A DNA stretch of 7,732 nucleotides from Methanosarcinales archaeon ex4572_44 (GTDB lineage: Archaea > Halobacteriota > Methanosarcinia > Methanosarcinales > EX4572-44): contig NJEL02000035.1 in NCBI GenBank assembly GCA_002254825.2, positions 1 through 7,732 of the forward strand, in the 5' to 3' direction. A program made the translations under genes and the position numbers. Under the pieces are notes generated by a model. The model saw nothing but the letters and a program-made list of their open reading frames with translations, was not told the origin of the DNA and searched no databases. Below, piece by piece: positions 1 to 5,785 of this stretch (its first letter is position 1; each line of letters opens with the position of its first letter).

Positions 1-1067
1 ACAATGGCGAGTTGGAGCTTGCAACTGAACTCGCACCTCAGATCAAGCTTGACGTTCCGATCATCTTTGCAGCGATGTCGTATGGTGCGGTTAGTCTCAA
101 CGCACACAAGTCTATTGCAATGGCTGCTCAAAAATCAGGGTCACTCATGAACACGGGCGAAGGCGGACTCCACACAGACCTCTATCCGCATGCAGGAAAC
201 ATCATCGTCCAGGTCGCGTCAGGCAGGTTCGGTGTACACAGCGAATACTTAAACACCTGCGCAATGGTCGAGATAAAAATCGGACAGGGTGCAAAACCAG
301 GCATAGGCGGACACCTTCCCGGCGAAAAGGTGGGTGAGGAGATATCAAAGACCAGGATGATACCTGTTGGAACCGATGCCCTCTCACCAGCACCACATCA
401 TGATATCTATTCGATTGAAGATCTCTCACAACTCATCTACGCCATAAAGGAAGCAACCGATTACAGAAAACCAGTCTCTGTCAAGATCTCTGCAGTACAC
501 AACGTGGCTGCAATTGCAAGCGGGATCGTTCGTGCAGGGGCTGACGTCGTAACAATAGACGGGTTCCGCGGCGGAACAGGTGCAACGCCCATGGTCATAA
601 GAGACTATGTAGGAATACCGATCGAACTTGCACTCGCAGCAGTCGACCAACGTCTGCGCGATGAAGGAATAAGAAACCACGCCTCGCTCATCTGTGCAGG
701 AGGAATCAGGAACAGCGGCGACGTGGCAAAGGCAATCGCACTCGGCGCTGATGCAACAGTCATTGGAACCGCCGCCCTCGTTGCACTCGGCTGCCGCATC
801 TGCCAGAAGTGCTACACAGGAAACTGCGCATGGGGAATCGCCACCCAGAAACCCGAACTCGTGCGCCGACTGGATCCACAGATAGGTGCCATGCGGCTCT
901 CAAACCTCCTTGCAGCATGGGGCCTAGAGTTAAAAGAGATCCTTGGCTCGCTAGGTGTAAACTCCATAGAATCCCTGCGCGGCAGCCGCGAACGACTGCG
1001 CGGCGTGGGACTAGACGAACAGACATTGAAGCTGCTCGGAGTAAAACCGGCAGGAATCGGACAATAA
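1..1067 (+). CDS. gltB: Glutamate synthase, central FMN/iron-sulfur domain protein (5'-truncated by window edge)
   Basis: This is the FMN-binding (beta/alpha)8 domain of glutamate synthase. It reduces the 2-iminoglutarate formed from 2-oxoglutarate and glutamine-derived ammonia, giving glutamate in the cytoplasm. The first full codon is at position 3 and the frame is open to the left edge, so the N-terminus (in archaeal stand-alone forms often a ferredoxin-like region) lies outside. A TTG at 12 falls inside the conserved barrel and is not the start. About 354 residues are visible. Family signatures are MSYGAVS, NTGEGG, QVASGRFGV, KIGQGAKPGIGGHLPGEKV and DGFRGGTGATP (FMN/substrate site). The segment CRICQKCYTGNC (about nt 792-827) contains the C-x5-C-x4-C cysteines of the 3Fe-4S cluster, followed by GIATQ. 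The domain-3 gene follows after 19 nt, as expected where bacterial GltB is split into separate genes. The glutaminase domain is not visible and may lie upstream. The family call is very secure. Confidence 0.95.
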   Translation, partial: NGELELATELAPQIKLDVPIIFAAMSYGAVSLNAHKSIAMAAQKSGSLMNTGEGGLHTDLYPHAGNIIVQVASGRFGVHSEYLNTCAMVEIKIGQGAKPGIGGHLPGEKVGEEISKTRMIPVGTDALSPAPHHDIYSIEDLSQLIYAIKEATDYRKPVSVKISAVHNVAAIASGIVRAGADVVTIDGFRGGTGATPMVIRDYVGIPIELALAAVDQRLRDEGIRNHASLICAGGIRNSGDVAKAIALGADATVIGTAALVALGCRICQKCYTGNCAWGIATQKPELVRRLDPQIGAMRLSNLLAAWGLELKEILGSLGVNSIESLRGSRERLRGVGLDEQTLKLLGVKPAGIGQ

Positions 1068-1076
1068 AACGAGTGT

Positions 1077-1083
1077 GGTGAGG
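1077..1083 (+). promoter_or_regulatory. Ribosome binding site that places the domain-3 start at ATA 1087
   Basis: GGTGAGG lies in the 19-nt gap between the two glutamate synthase genes. The GGTGA core (1077-1081) matches the archaeal 16S anti-Shine-Dalgarno and is followed by a 5-nt spacer and then ATA at 1087. The same GGTGAGGTA string precedes the TTG start of the prenyl synthase on the other strand (4804-4812). That similarity supports its being a real ribosome site in this genome. Confidence 0.7.
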
Positions 1084-1086
1084 TAA

Positions 1087-1827
1087 ATAGCGACGAGAAT
1101 CGACTGCAAAGGCTTATACTACCGAAAACAGAACAAGATCATCCGCGATGCCGCAAAAGAAGGCGAGACCGAGTTCATACTTGACAATGCAAACGGACAA
1201 CGCTACATAGGAAACGGCATTAATGAAAAGATCAAGATCACCGTGAACGGTGTTCCAGGAAACGATCTTGCCATGTTCATGAACGGACCCTCAATCATCG
1301 TCAACGCCAACGCACAGGACGGCGCTGCAAATACCATGAACGCAGGCGAAGTCATCGTCCACGGAAGCGCAGGAGACGTCATGGGCTACGGCATGCGCGG
1401 CGGAAAACTGTACATCAAAGAGAACGTTGGATACCGCACAGGAATACACATGAAAGAATACAAAAGACAGGTGCCAGTAGTAATAGCAGGCGGCGTTGCC
1501 GGAGATTTCTGCGGCGAATACATGGCAGGAGGCATCCTGATCCTACTCGGATTAAATAGGAATAAGAACACGCCGATCGCGGGAGACTACCTCGGAACAG
1601 GCATGCACGGCGGCGTAATCTACATCAGAGGCGAAGTCGATGAGCACACCCTGGGCAAAGAAGTGAGCGTGCTTGATGTGGATGAGAAAGACACGAAACT
1701 GCTGAAGAAACATCTCTCCGAGTTCTGCAAGCACTTCGGATTTGACCTCGAAGAGATCATGAAAGAACCATTCGTCAATTTGCTCCCAGTCTCTAGCAGA
1801 CCATACGGGGACTTGTATGCATATTAA
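1087..1827 (+). CDS. Glutamate synthase GXGXG (domain 3) protein, apparent ATA start
   Basis: Stand-alone version of the C-terminal beta-helix domain of the glutamate synthase large subunit, also related to formylmethanofuran dehydrogenase subunit C. It is a structural domain packing against the FMN barrel. Glycine-rich coils repeat through the middle: GSAGDVMGYGMRGG, GVAGDFCGEYMAGG and GDYLGTGMHGG. The first ATG/GTG/TTG in frame is GTG 1243, but the 52 codons before it encode conserved family sequence (IDCKGLYYRKQN, then NANGQRYIGNGI). That coding stretch runs back to ATA 1087, directly after an in-frame TAA (1084-1086) and 5 nt after a GGTGA site. Read from 1087 the protein is 246 residues, a normal family length; from 1243 it would be 194 and lack the first strands. 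The first two codons, ATA GCG, differ from ATG GCG by one base. So the start is either a true AUA initiation codon, a point mutation or a sequence error. Family call secure; start codon uncertain. Confidence 0.9.
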   Translation: MATRIDCKGLYYRKQNKIIRDAAKEGETEFILDNANGQRYIGNGINEKIKITVNGVPGNDLAMFMNGPSIIVNANAQDGAANTMNAGEVIVHGSAGDVMGYGMRGGKLYIKENVGYRTGIHMKEYKRQVPVVIAGGVAGDFCGEYMAGGILILLGLNRNKNTPIAGDYLGTGMHGGVIYIRGEVDEHTLGKEVSVLDVDEKDTKLLKKHLSEFCKHFGFDLEEIMKEPFVNLLPVSSRPYGDLYAY

Positions 1828-1890
1828 GAAGAGTAGATGAGTAGTAGATAGCCCAGAGAAGAGAATGTTATCCAGAAGCCAAACTTCCTT

Positions 1891-1921
1891 TCAAGAAATG
1901 AAGATCTTGAGTTGTGCTTTT
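1891..1921 (+). terminator. Possible weak hairpin terminator between convergent genes
   Basis: TCAAGA (1891-1896) and TCTTGA (1905-1910) form a 6-bp inverted repeat with an 8-nt loop. On the + strand it is followed by a short T run at 1918-1921. It lies between the end of the glutamate synthase genes and the end of mqnA on the opposite strand. The stem is short and AT-rich, so this is only a candidate. The rest of the 93-nt convergent gap shows nothing recognisable. Confidence 0.3.
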
Positions 1922-2745
1922 CATCCTTCAAACAATACTATGCTCTTTCTCTCGGCGATGAACCCGCACTCTTCTGCATATTTGAAGTAGGTGTTGAGGC
2001 TTTCGATGCTCTTCTCGTCAAGCTCGTAGTTGAGTGTGTGGAGATAGTCTTTCATCATCTCTTCATCGAACCCTTTCTTTTCACTGATCACTTTTGCTAT
2101 CTCTTCCCTGTGTCGATAACCATACTCTTTGGATTCCAATAGTTTTGAGTGGATGTATCGTACGCGGTCAGGTTCTTCTTCTGCAAATTCTCTTCGAACA
2201 ACCCACACGGCATAGACCATCTTCGCTCCTGTGAGGTTATGCCACTCTCTTCCAAGATCAGCGACAACGTTGCACTCGTGCGATGCGATCAACGCTTGGT
2301 CGCCTATGAAGAGGGCTGCATCACCAAGCTCCAGCATCTCAACACTCTTCTGACCCGCGCACGTCCTGATATCCACGTCCACTATGCCCTTAACATGGAG
2401 TATTATCTGGATAAGGGTGCTTGAGCTTGCACTGACATCGGGTAGGCAGAGTGTCCGCCCCTCAAGCTCTTCAAGACTGGTTATCCCGTTTGAGCATACG
2501 AGCACGCTTCGTGTGAAGTCATCTGATGCGATGCAGATACCTGGCAGTACCAGGAGGCCCTCTATCTGTGGGTACATTATGGATGAGATCGGTGTGAGAT
2601 CAAGGTTGCATGCCGCAATCATCCGTGCAAGATCGACTGGGTGTGATTCAACGACTTCAACACCGCGTGTGGGTATTATTCCAGCTTCTATCGCATAATA
2701 CGGGAAGTCACAGTTGGCAAACCCGATCTTTCCAAGTTTAATCAT
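1921..2745 (-). CDS. mqnA: Chorismate dehydratase MqnA (futalosine menaquinone pathway)
   Basis: MqnA removes water from chorismate to give 3-[(1-carboxyvinyl)oxy]benzoate, the first step of the futalosine route to menaquinone. The protein is 274 residues, normal for the family, with the periplasmic-binding-protein-like fold of PF02621 and no signal peptide. Recognisable segments are the N-terminal KIGFANCDFPYYAIE, TPISSIMYPQ (51-60), a SASSST ligand loop (105-110), GDAALFIGDQAL (141-152) and DLGREWHNLTG (163-173) followed by MVYAVWVVR. The LGxEWxxxTG...YAVW signature favours MqnA over the paralogous MqnD. The start is ATG 2745, which overlaps the end of mqnE by 8 nt, with a partial GTGA site about 7 nt upstream. 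It is the last gene of the prenyl synthase-mqnE-mqnA operon, and its product is the direct substrate of the gene before it. Confidence is high from sequence and context together. Confidence 0.92.
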   Translation of the reverse strand: MIKLGKIGFANCDFPYYAIEAGIIPTRGVEVVESHPVDLARMIAACNLDLTPISSIMYPQIEGLLVLPGICIASDDFTRSVLVCSNGITSLEELEGRTLCLPDVSASSSTLIQIILHVKGIVDVDIRTCAGQKSVEMLELGDAALFIGDQALIASHECNVVADLGREWHNLTGAKMVYAVWVVRREFAEEEPDRVRYIHSKLLESKEYGYRHREEIAKVISEKKGFDEEMMKDYLHTLNYELDEKSIESLNTYFKYAEECGFIAERKSIVLFEG

Positions 2746-3862
2746 ACACTTTCACGATCTCGTACGTGCTTGTCCGCTCAACAGGTATTCTGCCAGCGTC
2801 TTTTATAAGGTTGATCAGATCTTCCTGTGATAGGCGTGGGGGCGTTTGGGCACCAGCAGCATGTGTTATCCGCTCCTCGATAACTGTCCCGTCAAAGTCA
2901 TTGGCGCCGTTTCTGAGTGCTATCTGTGCAAGCTTCGGCCCGAGCATCACCCAGTAAGCCTTGATGTTATCTATCTCACCTGCAAAGATCAGTCGGGATA
3001 GGATTATGATCTTCAGATCATCAAAACCTGTTGGCCCGCGCACACCTGCAAGTCTTGTGTTCTCCGGGTGGAAGCTGAGCGGTATGAACGCCTGAAACCC
3101 GTGAGTCCTCCTCTGAAGATCTCTCAACCGCAAGAGGTGATCAACTATATCAGGATAGGTCTCGATATGCCCATAGAGCATCGTGGCATTACTTGGAATC
3201 CCAAGTCCGTGTGCTTCTTCCATGATCGAGAGCCACGTCTCACCCAAGATCTTCTCGGGACAGAGTATTTTTCTCACACGCTCGTCCAATATCTCAGCCC
3301 CGCCACCAGGCATAGAGGTAAGCCCGGCTCTCTTCAATCGCGCGAGGACATCATGTGTAGAAACACCCTCCTGCTCTGCCATGTATGCGATTTCAACCGC
3401 GGTGAACGCCTTAATACCCATTTCAGGGTAGCGTGTGCTGATCTCTTCAAGCATCTCTTCAAAGAAAGATAACTCAAGGCTCGGGTTGAGAGCGCCTACG
3501 ATGTGAAGCTCTCTCACGCCCATCCGACTGGCTTCGTCCGCGAGAGCGAGTATTTCAGCAAGGCTCATGGTATAGGCATCGCGATCTCCCTCTCCTCTAT
3601 AGTAGGCACAGAAGTTGCACTTTGAATCACAGATATTGGTATAATTGATGTGCCTGTTTACGGCAAAAAACACATATCCTTTTGTCCTTTGAAGGCAGAT
3701 ATGGTCTGCAAGAGCACCGAGTAGTGAGAGGTTCTTCGACTCAAGGACCATGAGACCGTCCTCGAACTCGAGTGGACGACCTGCAAGAACCTTATCGATC
3801 ACAGGCTCAAGCTCGTAATCAGACGAATGAACCAGGGAATCTTTGAAACCCGCCGGGGTCAT
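2738..3862 (-). CDS. mqnE: Aminofutalosine synthase MqnE (radical SAM)
   Basis: MqnE joins 3-[(1-carboxyvinyl)oxy]benzoate to the adenosyl moiety of S-adenosylmethionine, giving 6-amino-6-deoxyfutalosine. The protein is 374 residues, the usual length. The radical-SAM cluster motif C-x3-C-x2-C is at Cys78, Cys82 and Cys85 within NRHINYTNICDSKCNFCAYYR. Later segments are SMPGGGAEIL (about 183-192), NATMLYGHIET (225-235), FIPLSFHPENT (259-269) and NDFDGTVIEERITHAAGA (321-338). The HPENT and DFDGT...ITHAAGA variants are those of MqnE; MqnC normally has a QPGNT-like and a DFGSTM-like version, so I prefer MqnE. The start ATG 3862 overlaps the prenyl synthase stop in an ATGA arrangement, and the end overlaps the mqnA start by 8 nt, so translation is probably coupled. 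No strong ribosome site precedes it, in keeping with coupling. MqnB, MqnC and MqnD are not in the window. Confidence 0.93.
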   Translation of the reverse strand: MTPAGFKDSLVHSSDYELEPVIDKVLAGRPLEFEDGLMVLESKNLSLLGALADHICLQRTKGYVFFAVNRHINYTNICDSKCNFCAYYRGEGDRDAYTMSLAEILALADEASRMGVRELHIVGALNPSLELSFFEEMLEEISTRYPEMGIKAFTAVEIAYMAEQEGVSTHDVLARLKRAGLTSMPGGGAEILDERVRKILCPEKILGETWLSIMEEAHGLGIPSNATMLYGHIETYPDIVDHLLRLRDLQRRTHGFQAFIPLSFHPENTRLAGVRGPTGFDDLKIIILSRLIFAGEIDNIKAYWVMLGPKLAQIALRNGANDFDGTVIEERITHAAGAQTPPRLSQEDLINLIKDAGRIPVERTSTYEIVKVYD

Positions 3863-4800
3863 CTCTCTCTATTCAAGATATAATCACAGAGGCTCTCAAG
3901 CTGCCCCCGCGACCCGCTATCATCAACCCTATGAAGATACTCCCTGGCAATCGCTATCTCCCGGGCTGCAAGACCCCGCGCATACTCAATAGAATCAGAC
4001 ACAAGATCCATCAACTCGCCATTGTTACAGAGAAGCATGGAACCAGTATCTATCTCCCTGTTCACTGCGTCGATCAGCACGATTGAGGGCCTGCCCATAA
4101 ACAGATCCTGTCTAACAGGCTTTCCAAGATCCTCTTCGCTTGAGACACAGTCAAGAATATCATCCTGAATCTGGAATGCTATCCCAAAATGATTCCCGAA
4201 CTGCTCAAGACTCTCAATCGAGTCATCATCACCCCCACCTACAACAGCACCCATGAAAGCCGAAGCACCAAAGAGCGCACCAGTTTTCCTCAAAGCAAGA
4301 TCAAGATAACTCTCCTCATCCGCAGGAACATTGACAAGCTCTATCGCCTCACCTTCACCCATGAAGAAAAGAGATTTAGAAATCGCTTGTGTAAGACGCA
4401 CATCCCCAAGAGCAGCATGCAAAGCAAGCGAAATCAACAACTCGATCGTTAAGAGAGCAATATTCTCGCCCCAGATAGTATGAATAGTTTCTCGCCCCCT
4501 CCGCTTCTCAGCCTTATCGATCACATCATCAAGCACCAGAGATGAAGTATGCACAAGCTCGGCAGAGACAGCAACCTTCTTAGCATCACCAAGAGAACCC
4601 CCGACAGCAAGACAGGATAGCATGGCAACGGCAGGCCTGATACGCTTCCCCCTCGACTCAAGCCCATAAGAAACCGCATCAGAAAGCTCCTTTGGCTTGA
4701 TCTTCAGAGTAAGCCCGGCAAGCTCCCTATCAAGCAGAGCCGAACACCTATCAAGAAACGCCACAACACCACTATCCAACAGGATATATTCCCTATTCAA
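3859..4800 (-). CDS. Trans-polyprenyl diphosphate synthase, probable long-chain (menaquinone side chain)
   Basis: All-alpha E-type isoprenyl diphosphate synthase that extends allylic diphosphates with isopentenyl diphosphate. The protein is 313 residues, a normal length. Motifs in order: GKRIRP (51-56), first Asp-rich motif DDVID (91-95), RRGRETIH (100-107), KT (172-173), FQIQDDILD with the second Asp-rich motif (213-217), and GKP (226-228). Residues 4 and 5 before the first Asp-rich motif are both Ser (87 and 86). In this family a bulky aromatic at position -5 limits the product to C15, so small residues suggest a longer chain. An oddity is ALLTIELLIS (115-124), where most relatives have a GD pair, as in LxGDxLL. 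The start is TTG 4800, chosen because AGGTGAGGT lies just upstream and the N-terminus has normal length. The gene heads the operon with mqnE and mqnA, which suggests it makes the menaquinone tail; a role in archaeal lipid (GGPP) synthesis is the alternative. Confidence 0.9.
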   Translation of the reverse strand: MNREYILLDSGVVAFLDRCSALLDRELAGLTLKIKPKELSDAVSYGLESRGKRIRPAVAMLSCLAVGGSLGDAKKVAVSAELVHTSSLVLDDVIDKAEKRRGRETIHTIWGENIALLTIELLISLALHAALGDVRLTQAISKSLFFMGEGEAIELVNVPADEESYLDLALRKTGALFGASAFMGAVVGGGDDDSIESLEQFGNHFGIAFQIQDDILDCVSSEEDLGKPVRQDLFMGRPSIVLIDAVNREIDTGSMLLCNNGELMDLVSDSIEYARGLAAREIAIAREYLHRVDDSGSRGQLESLCDYILNRER

Positions 4801-4803
4801 TCT

Positions 4804-4812
4804 ACCTCACCT
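4804..4812 (-). promoter_or_regulatory. Ribosome binding site for the prenyl synthase TTG start
   Basis: On the minus strand the sequence reads AGGTGAGGT, with the GGTGA core at 4807-4811 and a 6-nt spacer to TTG at 4800. This fixes TTG as the start. The only other canonical starts would be far inside the conserved protein. Confidence 0.75.
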
Positions 4813-4885
4813 ACAAAAACGACAAAACACAGAGCAACGCCAAAACAACACCAACTGCACTCAAAGGTGCACATTTCTACCAATG

Positions 4886-4902
4886 CTATATAGGGTTTTC
4901 TA
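4886..4902 (-). promoter_or_regulatory. Candidate archaeal promoter of the prenyl synthase-mqnE-mqnA operon
   Basis: On the minus strand the sequence reads AGAAAACC (BRE-like, 4902-4895) followed by CTATATAG (TATA-like, 4893-4886). Usual archaeal spacing would put the transcript start near 4862-4866. That leaves a 5' leader of about 60 nt ending at the GGTGAGG ribosome site and TTG 4800. The call is by pattern only. Confidence 0.45.
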
Positions 4903-4931
4903 TAATCAACAACTCCCCAACTTCTCAACTG

Positions 4932-4958
4932 TCCCGTATCAACATCCCGTATCAACAT
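4932..4958. repeat. 13-bp perfect tandem duplication
   Basis: TCCCGTATCAACA occurs twice in direct succession (4932-4944 and 4945-4957), and the next base also matches. It lies in the divergent control region, upstream of the candidate minus-strand promoter and about 200 nt before the grpE promoter. It could be a duplicated regulator site or a neutral slippage product. Confidence 0.85.
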
Positions 4959-5139
4959 TTGGCAGTAAAGATGTTGAAAGACTATCCATTCCGAATCTGA
5001 ATTTCCAGCAAATACGAAGGTGTTTGGATAAAGATTAAGCACCAAAGGATGATAAATCAGCACTGCTTTAGCCTGCACGATGTCCGACATAATCTGTTAA
5101 ACTCACACCCGTCCAACTCTGTTCCCACAACCACACGAT

Positions 5140-5154
5140 AGAAAAGTATTTATA
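5140..5154 (+). promoter_or_regulatory. Candidate archaeal promoter of grpE-dnaK
   Basis: AGAAAAG (BRE-like, 5140-5146) is followed by TATTTATA (TATA box, 5147-5154). The expected transcript start is about 5174-5180, leaving only about 15-25 nt of leader before the grpE start. The match to the archaeal pattern is good, but no mapped start is available. I see no CIRCE-type inverted repeat of the bacterial HrcA system. Confidence 0.55.
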
Positions 5155-5194
5155 GAATTACAAACAAGGTTATTATGTTCTGGTTTATAGGATA

Positions 5195-5743
5195 GTGATT
5201 ATGAGGCGATACATCGGGCGTCATGGAGGAAAAGTTTTAAGCAAAAAACTCTCTGCAGTGGATGAAGAGATGTTAGAGATAGAGGAGAAACTCGAAGCCA
5301 CAGAGAAAAAGATGGAAGAGTATATCGAGGACGTTAAAAGGCTTCAAGCCGAGTTTGAAAATTATAGGAAGAGAGTCGAACGTGAAAAAGAAGAATTCGT
5401 CAGGTATGCCAACGAAAAACTTATTTTGAAGTTGATAGACGTCTGTGAGAACCTTGAGAGAGGTCTTGAAAACTGTGGTGAAGGTGATGGTACAGAACTT
5501 GTAAAAGGCGTTAGAATGATACACAGACAGGTGCTCGACATACTTTCCGATGCTGGTGTGAAGAGGATAAAGGCAGAGGGTAAACAGTTCGACCACAATA
5601 TGCATGAGGCAGTGATGCAGACAGAGACGGACGAGGTGCCAGAGGATACTGTGCTGGAGGAACTGCAGCGTGGATACCTGCTTCATGGAAAGGTACTGTG
5701 CCATTCAAAGGTGCGCATCGCCAAAGAACCAGAAATCAAATAA
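5195..5743 (+). CDS. grpE: GrpE nucleotide exchange factor
   Basis: GrpE is the cytoplasmic nucleotide exchange factor for DnaK: it works as a dimer, opens the DnaK ATPase domain and releases ADP. The protein is 182 residues. A long charged coiled coil spans about residues 22-75 and contains the hallmark RLQAEFENYRKRVEREKEE. The C-terminal beta domain has GKQFDHNMHEAVMQ (129-142) and ends GYLLHGKVLCHSKVRIAK. The widely conserved FDP is FDH here (132-134), and the usual proline-containing VIRPAxV-like segment is replaced by VLCHSKV; both are mild departures. The start is ambiguous between GTG 5195 and ATG 5201. Neither has a textbook ribosome site; GGATA precedes the first, and an in-frame TAG at 5153 excludes a start much further upstream. 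dnaK follows after 42 nt, so the two probably share a transcript. Codons end in G or T more often than those of dnaK, a visible composition difference. Confidence 0.95.
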   Translation: MIMRRYIGRHGGKVLSKKLSAVDEEMLEIEEKLEATEKKMEEYIEDVKRLQAEFENYRKRVEREKEEFVRYANEKLILKLIDVCENLERGLENCGEGDGTELVKGVRMIHRQVLDILSDAGVKRIKAEGKQFDHNMHEAVMQTETDEVPEDTVLEELQRGYLLHGKVLCHSKVRIAKEPEIK

Positions 5744-5773
5744 AATAATAATATAATAAATATAAAATAGAAT

Positions 5774-5780
5774 AGGTGAT
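5774..5780 (+). promoter_or_regulatory. Strong ribosome binding site of dnaK
   Basis: AGGTGAT sits 5 nt before ATG 5786 and is a full match to the archaeal anti-Shine-Dalgarno. The rest of the 42-nt gap after grpE is almost entirely A and T. It includes TAAATATAAAA-like sequence that could act as a second TATA element for dnaK alone, but this is weak evidence. Confidence 0.8.
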
Positions 5781-5785
5781 AAAAT

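Larger units (their letters stand above)
4801..5194. other. 394-bp divergent control region without a credible gene
   Basis: This region separates the minus-strand quinone operon from the plus-strand grpE-dnaK genes. It holds candidate promoters for both directions (4886-4902 minus, 5140-5154 plus), the prenyl synthase ribosome site and a 13-bp tandem repeat (4932-4958). A 97-codon minus-strand frame (4797-5090) and a 113-codon plus-strand frame cross it. Neither resembles a known protein or has a ribosome site. I see no tRNA or recognisable small RNA here. Confidence 0.6.

Noticed and set aside
12..1067. TTG 12 as start of the first gene
   Set aside because: The frame is open to the window edge and codon 12 lies inside the conserved synthase domain, so the gene is simply truncated.
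1243..1827. GTG 1243 as start of the domain-3 protein
   Set aside because: It would discard about 52 codons that encode conserved family sequence, and no ribosome site precedes GTG 1243, whereas GGTGA precedes ATA 1087.
4797..5090. Minus-strand open frame of 97 codons ending at the prenyl synthase start
   Set aside because: No ribosome site, no recognisable domain, odd Cys/Phe/Val-rich composition, and it crosses the candidate promoter and the GGTGAGG site of the prenyl synthase. Its overlap with the TTG start is probably chance.
5026..5135. Possible small RNA or tRNA in the divergent region
   Set aside because: GGATGATAA resembles a C box only loosely and no matching D box or cloverleaf could be drawn.
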